Positions 10,906-20,640 of a stretch of 64,000 nucleotides of DNA are shown piece by piece. The stretch comes from Bullera alba (Eukaryota; Basidiomycota; Tremellomycetes; Tremellales; Bulleraceae): assembly GCA_001600095.1 (NCBI GenBank), contig BCIX01000007.1:1-64000 (forward strand), read 5' to 3'. Position 1 is the first letter of the stretch; each line of letters starts with the position of its first letter. A program made the translations under genes and the position numbers. The notes under the pieces were generated by a model. That model saw nothing but the letters and a program-made list of their open reading frames with translations, made no database searches and was not told the origin of the DNA.

Positions 10906-11781
10906 GATGGTGATAGCGATGGCTATGGCGAGATTGGTTATGTTGCTGAGATATAGGACGGAGGGAGGAGAGAGCTGTTGAGCTTCAGAGGAGCTGTTGA
11001 ACGGGATAACGGCAGTTCCGGCAGATGCGGCCGAGCTTTACCGGAGTCGGGACACTTCTCGAATGTCTTCACGGCCTGTCTCGACTTGCGAGGTGCATGA
11101 TAGACGACGAGGTCATGATCTAACGGCGAGCGGAAGTGATCCGTAGCATCTCCGACGACGGCGGAGCATGCTGGGAAGAAGAGCCTTAGTCCGCTTGAAC
11201 TCGGAGGATCGGTGCGCGCACATCGTTCCGCGCTGCTGCATGTTGCTCGTATCAAAACGCTGAGAGTCCGCAACATGCTTGTGCGTCCAGAGAACACTTC
11301 TGTCATGCTACTATATGCGCGATAGGGGCTGTGAGAGAAGGGGAGAGACCAAGAAGAGACAGTGCGAAGCGCCGCCCTATCATCGTTGTGAGATCTGGAG
11401 TCAGGACTACGTGAGCCTAACCGAGGTTTCGCCTGCCTACACGGCTCGGAGCTCTGTAGGCGCGTGTAGCTGCCCCGTTGCGAGCGGCAGCCCCGAAGGA
11501 TTTTGCTGTGCCAAAGTTGCCAGTGCCGTTCAACGTCCGTCATGATGTGATCCTCCGTCATCTCGACTGTTCAGATCACCTGCTCTACTCGACATATCCA
11601 TCCCCTGCACGATCTCCGATTCAAAATGAGCCGCCAGCCGGGGAGTGGGAACCAGAGGGTAAGGCGATCACAGCCGCAGGACCGCAGCCGTTCTGGTCCT
11701 CGTTGAAGATATGCAGATCGTTGCAGGTCGTACATGCGTTACTAGAGCTACAGTGTGGAGAATCCGGATCCCTCGCTCCAT
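10906..11781. other. Intergenic region upstream of the alcohol dehydrogenase
   Basis: About 880 bp. A minus-strand open frame (10938-11561) ends 33 bp before the dehydrogenase start. It is rich in Arg and Ser, carries no motif and does not splice into a neighbour, so I do not call it. Otherwise nothing is recognised. Confidence 0.35.
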
Positions 11782-12122
11782 CTAGCATAACCCACAACAG
11801 CACTGTCTCCAAGTCGGCTAGGTCATCGATATTACACGACACCGATACTCACAATAGCTCCGATGCAAGCTCCTATTGCGATAAACGGTGCGGCGATACA
11901 CGCACATATCGCCCCGCAACATCCACCGCCTCTAAGCCGTGAAGGGTCTATCTGCTCCTCCTGCTCCACTCCTTTGGGATCATGTATTTGTATAGAGGGG
12001 ACTGATCATAGTCAGAAAGGTCGCTCGGAGGATCGAGATAGTACTGACTCACCCATCAGGTCCTGCTTTGATGGCTGAGCTGTGACGTTGGTCATTGGGA
12101 TACTTGAAGTTTCTGTCGACAT
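11782..12122 (-). CDS. Small Cys-rich hydrophobic protein, hypothetical
   Basis: Not a known family. Three exons (12053-12122, 11853-12001, 11782-11817) with correct phases give 84 aa. Both introns (51 and 35 nt) have GTGAGT donors and AG acceptors after CTGAC/ATGAC-like branch sites. The N-terminal 50 residues are polar (MSTETSSIPMTNVTAQ...). They are followed by a short Gly/Ala/Ile/Cys-rich segment (GGGCCGAICACIAAPFIAIG) and the end PTWRQCCCGLC, with four Cys in the last six residues. This composition suggests a membrane-associated, possibly S-acylated small protein. A TATA box lies 55 bp upstream of the ATG, supporting a real transcript. Function unknown. Confidence 0.55.
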
Positions 12123-12176
12123 GGTGTTGAGATACGAGGTAAGATATCGAGCAGTCTCCCTCGCATGACGTGTGGC

Positions 12177-12182
12177 TATATA
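12177..12182 (-). promoter_or_regulatory. TATA box of the small Cys-rich gene
   Basis: TATATA about 55 bp upstream of the ATG on the minus strand, a spacing seen for several genes in this window. Confidence 0.4.
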
Positions 12183-12677
12183 CCCTCACCTGAAACAGAC
12201 ATCTGGATGAAAGGGAGCAGCGGTACAGCTTCGTCGGGGATAGCGGGGAGTATCCGACGGATGCTGCGCATAGCTTTTTCAGTCGAGCACAGGATGCCAC
12301 ACAGGGATCGCTTGGCGTGGCTGTCCAGGCCGCGGACAGCTCCAATCATGCATTGCTGAGCAGCTGAGGGTGACAGTACGATAGCTACAAGTACATGCAT
12401 GTGCATTCTCCTGCATCCTCCTTATCGGTCCCCCCGAGCTTGTCAGGAGCGCTCAACACCCCAAGCCAGCCAAGACCGAGACATCATAGCAATATCGCTG
12501 CCCTTACGACGATGAAGTGCATAGTGATGTACCTCTCACGAAAGCATGACCAGTCGCTCTGGAGTGGAACACCACCTCGTGAGGGCAGGTTGATCAGTAT
12601 GACTAGTCTGGCGAGATCGCACAATGAATTCAGAATAGGCCATGCTGGACATCTCACTCATTCGGCTCAAGAAGTGC
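12183..12677. other. Intergenic, 3' of the Zn2Cys6 gene
   Basis: About 500 bp between two minus-strand genes. A 76-codon frame (12176-12406) is open but overlaps the TATA box of the next gene and has no recognisable feature. Nothing else is seen. Confidence 0.35.
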
Positions 12678-15323
12678 TCATCTCGGCAACTGCAAGAGCT
12701 CCGCCAATGCCTATCGAGTACACGTCAGTATCGCGACATGATGATCAAAGGACGGGAAACTCACCTGATCCCACTCTGTACCGCCAAGGGTTGCCAGATT
12801 CGTCTGAGGTAGATGATGTGGGAGCAAAGCCATACTCGCCGCAGGATCAGGAAGAGGCTCGAAGAACGTGCTGAAGTCCAAATCTCCATCAGGTTCGAAG
12901 GAATTGAGCAGCTCGTTCAAATCCGGACCGGTGTTGAACATCGTAGAGCCGTCCATCTCGGAGGCCAGGTCGATCGGTGGTACCGGTTGAGTGGTGAGGC
13001 TCTGCAGGAATTCTGCCTGCAAGGCCGATGTGGTCTCGGTATTCTCGCTGACCATTCTGAACAGCTGCGACGTCTCGGATATAAGGAGTATAGCTTTGAT
13101 TCGTTCGTCGTGCGTAAAAGTAGGGTTGTCGACGAGCTACATGCTTATCAGATTTGGCTCGCTCCCAGTCTTTGCTTGTACGTACAGCCCTGAGGAAAGA
13201 CGCAGCGTCTATACTATTCAGTACATGCTGTGAAGAGGTCGCTGTACGTCGACTCACAAGCTACCATGATAGAGATACTGTCCTGGGCGTGATACAGAAT
13301 CGCGCTGTCTATATTCGATATCTCTTTGATGGCACTGAGGCATTCTGTTGCGAGATCGTAGCAGTGTTGTCGAGCTTTGTATCGGGCATCTGATTGAACC
13401 GTGAACAAATCGTCGATCACATCGGTCAGATCGACGGCGAAGCTGTTCAAAGTCAGGCGTATCTACAGGCTTCAGCTTTGGCGATACGGCTGTACTCACG
13501 TGACACTCGAAGAGATGGAGGTATGCACTGTATATGGGCGGTGAGCGGTGCTTGGCCATCTCTTCTGACCAGAACCGACGCCATTCGTCCAGGTCGTAGC
13601 TACTTGATCTGTGAGCTCGATGTGCCTGGGCTATCACGAGGCAGAACTACGCCTCACTTGACAGCTGTATTGGTATAAGATGAGCTCAAATCGAGGCTAA
13701 GCAGATGAAAGCACAACGTACTCAAGAGGTGTCGATCGATGTCAATCCGACTAGCCATCTTCTCCGAAGGCGGCGATAGGACATCCATGGCGGTAGACTA
13801 TAGCTTGTCATAAGGAATTCAAGCTGGCTGCCAGGCTCACTGACAGCTATCCTCCTAAGCTCGGTAAAACCAGCAATGACTGCATCCCCGTGGTTCCGCA
13901 GTGGATGATCCGAGAAACGTCTTGGATCTCTGATGATTGGGTCCAGTCCCCTCAAGCACCAATCTGCATTGTATCAGTGGTCATCTCAGCTTTGTGATTT
14001 CCCAGGTCTCACCTTTGCCCGTTGTAGAAGCCATCGCTCGATCCATCATGTACGCCCTGAGACATCAGCGATGGTGTTGTTGCGACGATCTTTGTCATGG
14101 ACTTTTGCTTACAACATCCACGTCCGTATGCGATTCCTGCGTTCCCTCTGCCGAAGTTCATTCTCCCCCAACGGTCCCTCCCATGGTGTTCGGTCCAGCC
14201 CCATCTCGATCGACAAACGAGCTATCTGACTCTATGAGCGTAGAACACCTTCGACGGACTCACCAGACCAACGTAAGTCCAGGCTCGCTTATCACGAGGC
14301 GCTTTCCAGAAATACATCTAATGAAGGCCGTGAGCACTTGCCACGATCCTGTAGACTCACCATCATCCAGCTCTGCACCGTCTCAATAGAAGTCCTACTA
14401 CTCAGAGCCGCCTGGACTGACTTTACTGCTACTAGCTCTTCCAGCAGCGGTGATAAAGAAGGGACCATGAACTTTGCGGCGGCTGATAAGATCGTGGAGA
14501 GCCTTCCAGGGTAAGCATCAGCTATCCCTGTTCATTACTCACAGGAAAGCACTCCGCTTTCGGATGTAGTCGAACGAGTGCAAATCAGGGTCGAAAAGCA
14601 TGATGATCGGGTTCAGTGTCTTCATGAAGCTGAATACTATGTTAGATTTGTTCGACGAGACGTTCTACACAGGCTACTCACTAGTCGAACATAATGTTTG
14701 CCATTTCCAGCGTCACTATTCCCCTTGACACTGCATCGTCTTCTGATCTTTCACCCAAGCCGGGAAGACGCCGTCTTTGGTTACTCCCTTGCGGTGAGAG
14801 AGGACTAAGCATGTTCTGTAGTGAGAATGCCCCATTGCCAGAACCCGATATGAAGGGTAGAGCGTGAGCAGCCGACGTATGGGCGTTTGCGGAGTCCACA
14901 TCTCTGTCCTCCTCATAGTCCGTGGAGTTTCCAGACGTTATAGCAAGGCTGATAGCTTGCGAGTCGAACGGGAGCGTAGGTGAGCCCGAGGAGGAAGTGT
15001 GGTCGGCTGTAGCTTTGGGTAGATCCATACCACGAGTCCTGATGTTTCAATCAGGTCTGAACAGATGGAGACAATAGGACGTACCTCTTCCTGCCTCTCT
15101 GATGGGGTTGACGGATGCAAACACAGCCTACCGCACGACATCGGTCACATTGACTAGACGAAGGCTCGGTTGTGATGCATTTGGCTTTGCACTGGCGACA
15201 GAGGGTGCAAGCTATGGTTGGGGATGGTTTGACTCGTTGCTGCAATAGCGAACCGGATGATGGTTGAGTAGAGGATTCTCCAGTCTGCGGAAGACTTTGC
15301 GAGGCTTGACCGTAATTGAACAT
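12678..15323 (-). CDS. Zn2Cys6 fungal-specific transcription factor
   Basis: A nuclear regulator pieced together from 15 exons. Exon 1 (15085-15323) carries the binuclear cluster: ACTLCRQCKAKC ... QCDRCRAVGCVC fits C-x2-C-x6-C-x9-C-x2-C-x6-C, followed by a basic stretch (HQRGRKR). The middle is the fungal_trans regulatory domain: YFMKTLNPIIMLFDPDLHSF, IRKRSAFLLSTILSAAAKF, then MYFWKAPRDKRAWTYVGLS and QIARLSIEMGLDR, then RNRIRTWMLAYMMDR. It resembles the PriB-like basidiomycete group. The tail is acidic and Asp/Phe-rich (LNELLNSFEPDGDLDFSTFF), plausible for activation, ending ALAELLQLPR. One exon is only 7 nt (13658-13664). The start at 15323 is my choice; the same frame is open upstream to about 15698, so a longer N-terminus is possible. 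It lies just upstream of the catabolic gene run. Confidence 0.88.
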
Positions 15324-15955
15324 CCTCGCTTCGGACTTCAAAGTATGTCGACTGTTCACTGGGACTGACTGCGTAGCAAGAATGAACGAGCGCAGCTGAC
15401 CGGCCAGTACGAGGGATGAGTGTTTGCGTCTACTCTGAGCCGAGCGCAGTGAATAGCGCAGTGTACGGATCCAACAGCTTTCAGGATGACCGAAGCAGTC
15501 TGCATCAGCGGATTTGTAGTCGCGGTTCAAACACAGTCCGGTGGAATTACAAACCAGCTTGGAATTTCTAATTGTGCTTCGGTCAGTTGTAATCGGAAGC
15601 TCTATGTGTACCTTCAGAGGTCCCCGGTCCAGATGAGAGACCGCATCACTAAGGTCCTTCCAGGCTTGATATACCCATCTTATACCCACCGTGTTCACCG
15701 TGGCTACTCACACGAGAGTCAGTGATCTGCTGTGACTGCTGTGGCTCATCATGCCTGTCCGCTGTCCTTCTTCGAGGTTTACGATCTCAGTCGCCGGTGA
15801 ATGAGCGATCGTGTAACGTGTTGCTGCATGGGGTGATGAGCCATGGATTCAAGAAGGATCTATTTCATCACATTGTATATGCACAAACTCTCCAATCTAC
15901 AAAGACGCTGGTGTCATCAATTCCTTGCCCATTGTAAGTATGAATCACTTTGATA
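15324..15955. other. Upstream region of the Zn2Cys6 gene
   Basis: The regulator's reading frame stays open through about 15698 without a motif, so part of this could be coding or 5' UTR. The remaining 250 bp up to the dehydrogenase stop shows nothing recognisable. Confidence 0.35.
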
Positions 15956-17154
15956 CTATCTGCACTCGGGCACGATCGTTCTTCCGGTCCCAGTCAACAG
16001 ATAGTCTCGCAGGTTGCTCAACGCCAGGACTTCCATCTTCCGCCTAGCGTCCTGGTTCTCGGTTCCAACGTGGGGTAAGAGAGTAATGTGAGGCATCTCG
16101 AGGAGCCTAGGATCGACTTCGGGCTCAGAGGAGAACACATCGAGGCCTACTGAGCCGAGCTGCAAGGTCAGAGATGATAAGCGAGGAATGATGGGCATTT
16201 GTTCGGTTCGCTCCGACTCACGTGGCCATTCTGGAGAGCGAGGATCATGGCCTCTTCGTCAATTACGGGTCCCCTGGCGGTGTTCACAATGATGCTACCC
16301 TTTCTCATCAGACCGATCTCCTTGGTGCCGATCAACCCCCTAGTATGTGTGTTGAGCGGTATGCTGACCAGTAGCACATCCACTTTTGGCAGAAGTCCCT
16401 CGAGGCTAGGCTCGTATACCAAATCTGAGGGTGCGTCTGGATTCGGCTTGCGATTGTGGTAGAGCATTGTCATACCGAACGGGCGTATGTAGCTGGCGAA
16501 AGTGATACCAATACCGCCCAATCCGAGGATACCGATAGTCTTGCCGCTGAGATCGTGTGCTGTTGACTCCACATCTGTAGGGGGGGTGAATGATCCGGAT
16601 CGCAAATGGGCTTCGCACATGCTGAATCGACGCATGGTCGATATGACGAGGAACAGTGCTGTAGTCGCAGTCGCTTCGTCGACGGCACCGGGAGTGTTCG
16701 ATACTTTGATTCCTCTACATCAGCAAGCTCAATATGTATCAAATCCCACCTCTAGCATTCGCAGCTCGAACATCCACTGAATCGTAGCCAGCTCCCTTGT
16801 GTGCTAACCACTTGCAGCTCGAGGGCAAGGCTCCAATCATTTCGGAATCTGGATGACCGACCAGCTTCGCCGAAATATGTTCATGATACACACCGACGAT
16901 GTCGGAATATCTCCCTCCAAGCCCAAGGTCGCTTAGCAGCTCCTGTCTCGACTTGGACTCCATGTGCTAGAGCTCACATCAGGCACTTCCATTACAATCG
17001 CAGCCCGGCCGAACATACCAGGATCTCTGCTATCGAGCCGAGCAGGGTATCACATTCCCGCTGCGCCCAGTACAGTTTGCCTGTAGGCATTTCAGCGGAT
17101 ACCGATCCCTAGGGCCGTCCACTCACCCATCAACAGGATCTTAGGCTTTGACAT
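15956..17154 (-). CDS. D-isomer-specific 2-hydroxyacid dehydrogenase
   Basis: Five exons (17127-17154, 17019-17080, 16750-16966, 16222-16712, 15956-16159), 333 aa, phases consistent. N-terminal catalytic half: KWLAHKGAGYDSVDV and VSNTPGAVDEATA. The NAD domain has the signature ILGLGGIGITFA followed by LYHNRK. The basic/Arg end of the second strand suggests NADP preference, as in glyoxylate/hydroxypyruvate reductases. The catalytic triad is visible: Arg in NTARGPVIDEEA, Glu in FSSEPEVDP, His in LLPHVGTEN. It interconverts a 2-ketoacid (glyoxylate, hydroxypyruvate or similar) and a D-2-hydroxyacid. It is divergent from the DUF1479 oxygenase across 282 bp, so the two are probably co-regulated. 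Acceptor GTAGAG is used at the 16713-16749 intron to keep phase. Confidence 0.9.
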
Positions 17155-17436
17155 TGTACACAATGCACTTCTGCCAAGTTGCGAAGACTGTCGCGAGTCA
17201 AAAGTAGGCCTCGCTGATGCAGTTACGGGTATGCCCGACGACTCATTCGAAATCCGAACAACCGGTACCCGGTGTCCTGAGCGGAGACCGGCCGGCCCGG
17301 GGCCGGTGGATCGACAGCTGCCACTTCGGCGACTTGAACGGTGACTTGACTCGCCAGTGCGTCATCGGCGATATACATAACAGATCCGAGGCGGGGCCAG
17401 CATGTCAGTCAGAATCGCCGAAGCACCGCCGCCGCC
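17155..17436. promoter_or_regulatory. Divergent promoter with CCGG palindromes
   Basis: Shared upstream region of the hydroxyacid dehydrogenase and the DUF1479 oxygenase. It holds two CCGG-rich imperfect palindromes: accggtacccggt near 17261-17273 and accggccggcccggggccggt at 17287-17307. Paired CGG/CCG triplets are the usual recognition half-sites of Zn2Cys6 regulators (family knowledge), one of which is encoded next door; the link is inference. Confidence 0.45.
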
Positions 17437-18773
17437 ATGTCAGACAACGACTTCACCCAGCTCAAACACGAAATCGCGAAGGCGTATCCCGGCTTTGAGC
17501 AGAATGCCACGAGCGCTTGGGCCTCGATTGTCGAGGAACTCGGTCGTGTCACCGTCGACATTGCCAAGCTTGGACCGGACTACATTCCCATTATCGACTT
17601 CTCCAACTTACGAAACATCTCCCCGGACCAGCTGGAAGAGCTCAAGCGCAAAGGGTCCTTCGTAATTCGCAATGTCGTCCCTCAGTCCGAAGCGCAAGCT
17701 TGGAGGCAAGGGTTACTGGATTTCGTGAACGCCAATCCCAATGCCGAGGGGACACCAGCGGAGAACCCACAGTACTTTCAGATCTTCTACACCAAGCCGC
17801 AGGTACAGGCTAGAGCACATCCGAATGTACTCGCTACCCAAACCTGGTGCAACAGCCTATATTCGAGCTCTTCAACTACGGAGACGGTCGATCTCGATGC
17901 ACCGTTGACATATGTGGACCGCTTTCGTATGCGTCAGCCGGGCTTCGCTTGGTCCGCTCATCCGCCTCACATGGACGGTGGATCGATTGAGCGGTGGCTC
18001 GACCCTACCTTCCGATCGTGTTTCGAATCGATCTTGAAGGGAAACTGGCGAGAGTACAACCCATACAGTCTCAAAGGTCGGATCGGAGCAAGGACGTCGA
18101 GCAAAGGTCTACCAAATCAAGCGAGCATCTTTCGGACATTCCAAGGGTGGATGGCAATCAGCGAGACTGCGCCGAATCAAGGGACATTGCAGGTCTTCCC
18201 CGATGTCCTACTCAGCACCTCGTACATCATGCTTCGTCCTTTCTTCACCCCTACCCTCAGCCCCAGCGAAGATGGATATCTCAATGCTGAGAATTGGAAG
18301 TTTGGTGAGTGCTTCGATGAGGGAGACTCAAATAGAGACTACTACTGATGAGATACTTAGACCTCACCAGTCCCATCTTTCACGGAGTGTCTCAAAGCTC
18401 GACTGCTGGTGCTGCTGGAGCCGCTCGTCCATTCGGCTTTTCCCCCGAAACTCATCCACACCTAGATTTGGACAAGACAATGGTTTCGGTACCCCCTGTG
18501 CGACCTGGAGACATGGTGTTCTGGCATTGCGACGTGGTACATGCTGTCGAGTCTGAACACACCGGTGCCGCCGACTCCTCCGTCATGTATATCCCAGCGG
18601 TACCCAAATGCACCCAAAACGACCAATATGTCGATAAGCAACTCGCCCACTTTCTCAAGGGCTATCCACCACCAGACTTTCCCCAAGGCCGTACCGAGCT
18701 GGATTACAACTTGCACGCCACGGATGAGGATCTTACCTCGCCCCAGGCGAGAAAGGCCATGGGATTAGCTTGA
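17437..18773 (+). CDS. DUF1479 family Fe(II)/2-oxoglutarate oxygenase
   Basis: Two exons (17437-18304, 18361-18773), 426 aa, typical length for DUF1479 (YbiU-like) proteins, which adopt the double-stranded beta-helix fold of 2-oxoglutarate dioxygenases. Family landmarks: GSFVIRNVVP near the N-terminus, YVDRFRMRQPGFAWSAH, the metal-binding His178-x-Asp180 (HMDGG) and the distal His350 in HCDVVHAVE. GSIERWLD and FRTFQGWMAISETAPNQGTL are also characteristic. The expected chemistry is O2-dependent hydroxylation of a small molecule with 2-oxoglutarate turned to succinate; the substrate of this family is not established. Cytosolic, with no signal. It shares a CCGG-rich promoter with the divergent hydroxyacid dehydrogenase. 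Confidence 0.88.
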
Positions 18774-19242
18774 GATCGAGATAGATTTCGAGGGGCTTGG
18801 AGGGTCACTAGGATTTGGCTATAGGCAGAATCAGATAGCGATGGGAATGCAGAGTATCCACCGGTACACGCTGGAGCTTCAGTGTTCGTCCTTGCAGGCC
18901 AATACTCAGATGTAACCGTGATGACTGAATAGGACCACAGCCCACTTCAAGGCCAGGAGTCGAACCGACGATGTGTCAGTATGACATCCAAGAGGTGAGA
19001 TGTCAGAGCACTAGACACTGCTACGATTTTGAGTTTGATCATCATATGGCGAGATGATGGGTTCTCATAATGACCATGACCATCAGGTTTCGGCGCCTTT
19101 GAAGAGGTGAGGCCGTATGTCTCTTCAAGTGGTACATGGTAAACATGAATGCAGAGAGTGGGCGGTGCAAAGACAGGAGATACATCGCAGGTTCGCTGTC
19201 CGCTACATCTCGACAGTACCGTCTCGGAATCTCATTCGACTA
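18774..19242. other. 3' intergenic region
   Basis: About 470 bp between convergent genes. A perfect tRNA B-box-like GGTTCGACTCC lies on the minus strand near 18966, but no cloverleaf can be drawn, so no tRNA is called. Nothing else is seen. Confidence 0.4.
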
Positions 19243-20290
19243 TTAGAGCAAGAAATCGCCTCCTGTCTCCTTCACGAGCAGCTCATATTCCGGCTGGAAC
19301 TGGTGAAGTTAGAATCGGAACTGCTGAACAGCACTCACGTTCAGATACATGGTCTCCCAGTGACCGTTGCTCTCCTTCGTGTATGCAGCGTTCTCGGGAG
19401 AGATAATGGTCCTTGGCAGCCCGGTCGATTCGACCAAGAGCTGCTGCTTGCAGGTCTTCTCGAGAAGGCAGAAGAGGTAGATACATTCGTCCACGGTTCT
19501 ACCCACTGCAGTCAATCATCAGCAAAGGACATGCGTAACGATAACTCACACGTCAGAAGACCGTGATTCTGCATGATCACGGTGAGATTCTTGGGACCAA
19601 GAGCCTTCGCGATATTTTGACCCTCTTGGTCACTAAGTACAATCCCGCCGTAGTTGGCGTAGACGGATAGGTTGTCATGAAGAAGGCAGGCATCTTGCTG
19701 CATGATATCGATACCTTTTCCAAATGTCGCCCAGGTCTTGCCGTAGAAGGAATGGCAGTGAGCTGCTGCGGCAGCGTCGGGACGAAGTTTGTGTAGGGTA
19801 TGGTGGATGACATACCCAGCTTCGTTGATCGGCAGTTGAGCGCCATGTTCAGTAACATATCCATCCGGTCCAACCAGTACGAGATCAGATGCCTGAGTGA
19901 GTCAGCAAAGATCATTATGAAATCTTACTCAACACTCACTTTGATCAGAGAGAAGTGCATGCCGAAGGGGTTCATCCAATAGTGATCCCTCATCACTGGG
20001 TCCCGCACCGTGATATGGCCAGCCGTCCCTTCACCGAATCCCAGCTTGCCCCAGTAACGGAAACATGCTGCCATGTGTTGCTTTGTCCAAGTCCGCTCTT
20101 CGTACGGATTCTCGAACTTGGGAACTCCTTGCATTCGGATCTTTCCATCTCGATCTCCGCGCCAGACCCTCTCGAAAGCGTTGTCCGCCAGATCGTGGCG
20201 ATGGGTGTGAGTGTTGTAAGAGTCGTCGCCTCGCAGAGTAAGGGTTGCGTCTGGCTGGTTGGTTTTGGTAGCGGTCTGAGTATAGGACAT
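19243..20290 (-). CDS. Class II aldolase/adducin family protein
   Basis: Four exons (19940-20290, 19550-19892, 19339-19505, 19243-19299), 305 aa, phases consistent. The aldolase II fold is shown by LGFGEGTAGHITVRDP, MNPFGMHFSLI and SDLVLVGPDG. The zinc-binding HCHSFYGK (His-x-His) precedes the third His in MQNHGLLT. This is the full metal site of L-fuculose-phosphate-aldolase-like enzymes. In fungi this subfamily is uncharacterised and may act as an aldolase, epimerase or decarboxylase on a small sugar or hydroxyacid. The first ATG of the open frame is at 20329, adding 13 residues; I prefer 20290 (MSYTQTATKTNQ). Divergent from the MFS porter across 350 bp with CCGG elements between them. Confidence 0.87.
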
Positions 20291-20640
20291 GATGGGAGTG
20301 TGGGAGGAGTCAAAACAGGCAAAGTACACTAATTCAAACTGTCAGCAGGCCAAGTACATAGAGCCATTCTCAACTGGGATAGCTACGCCAGCGTGAACTT
20401 GACCGGGTTGTCACCGGTGTCCACCGGGGTTCTCAACGGCGTCTTGACAGGCGATCTTTTCGCTCCACCTCCCCCCCGGCGATCAATGCGGGCAATTCCT
20501 GTAGACCGGTACCGGAGCCCCTTAGCCCTTTGGGGCCGCACCCGAGTCCTGAGCCTGTCACTCTATATACGGCCTGACCGATCGGTCATAGGCTCGCAAG
20601 ATTACCCTCATCCACATCTCAACGCTCGCTTCAGGTCAAT
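20291..20640. promoter_or_regulatory. Divergent promoter: CCGG elements and TATA box
   Basis: Holds tcaccggtgtccaccgg at 20411-20427, matching 16 of 17 positions of an element upstream of the TauD-type gene at 32431-32447. Further ACCGG words lie at 20402 and 20513. A TATATA box (20573-20578) lies 68 bp before the porter ATG. The element is probably a site for a Zn2Cys6-type regulator acting on both divergent genes (inference). Confidence 0.5.

Noticed and set aside
10938..11561. 207-codon minus-strand frame upstream of the alcohol dehydrogenase
   Set aside because: Ser/Arg-rich, no motif, no splice signals joining it to a neighbour.
18935..19035. tRNA-like sequence on the minus strand
   Set aside because: It has a perfect B-box GGTTCGACTCC and a loose A-box, but the T stem has mismatches and no 5' acceptor strand pairs with the 3' side.
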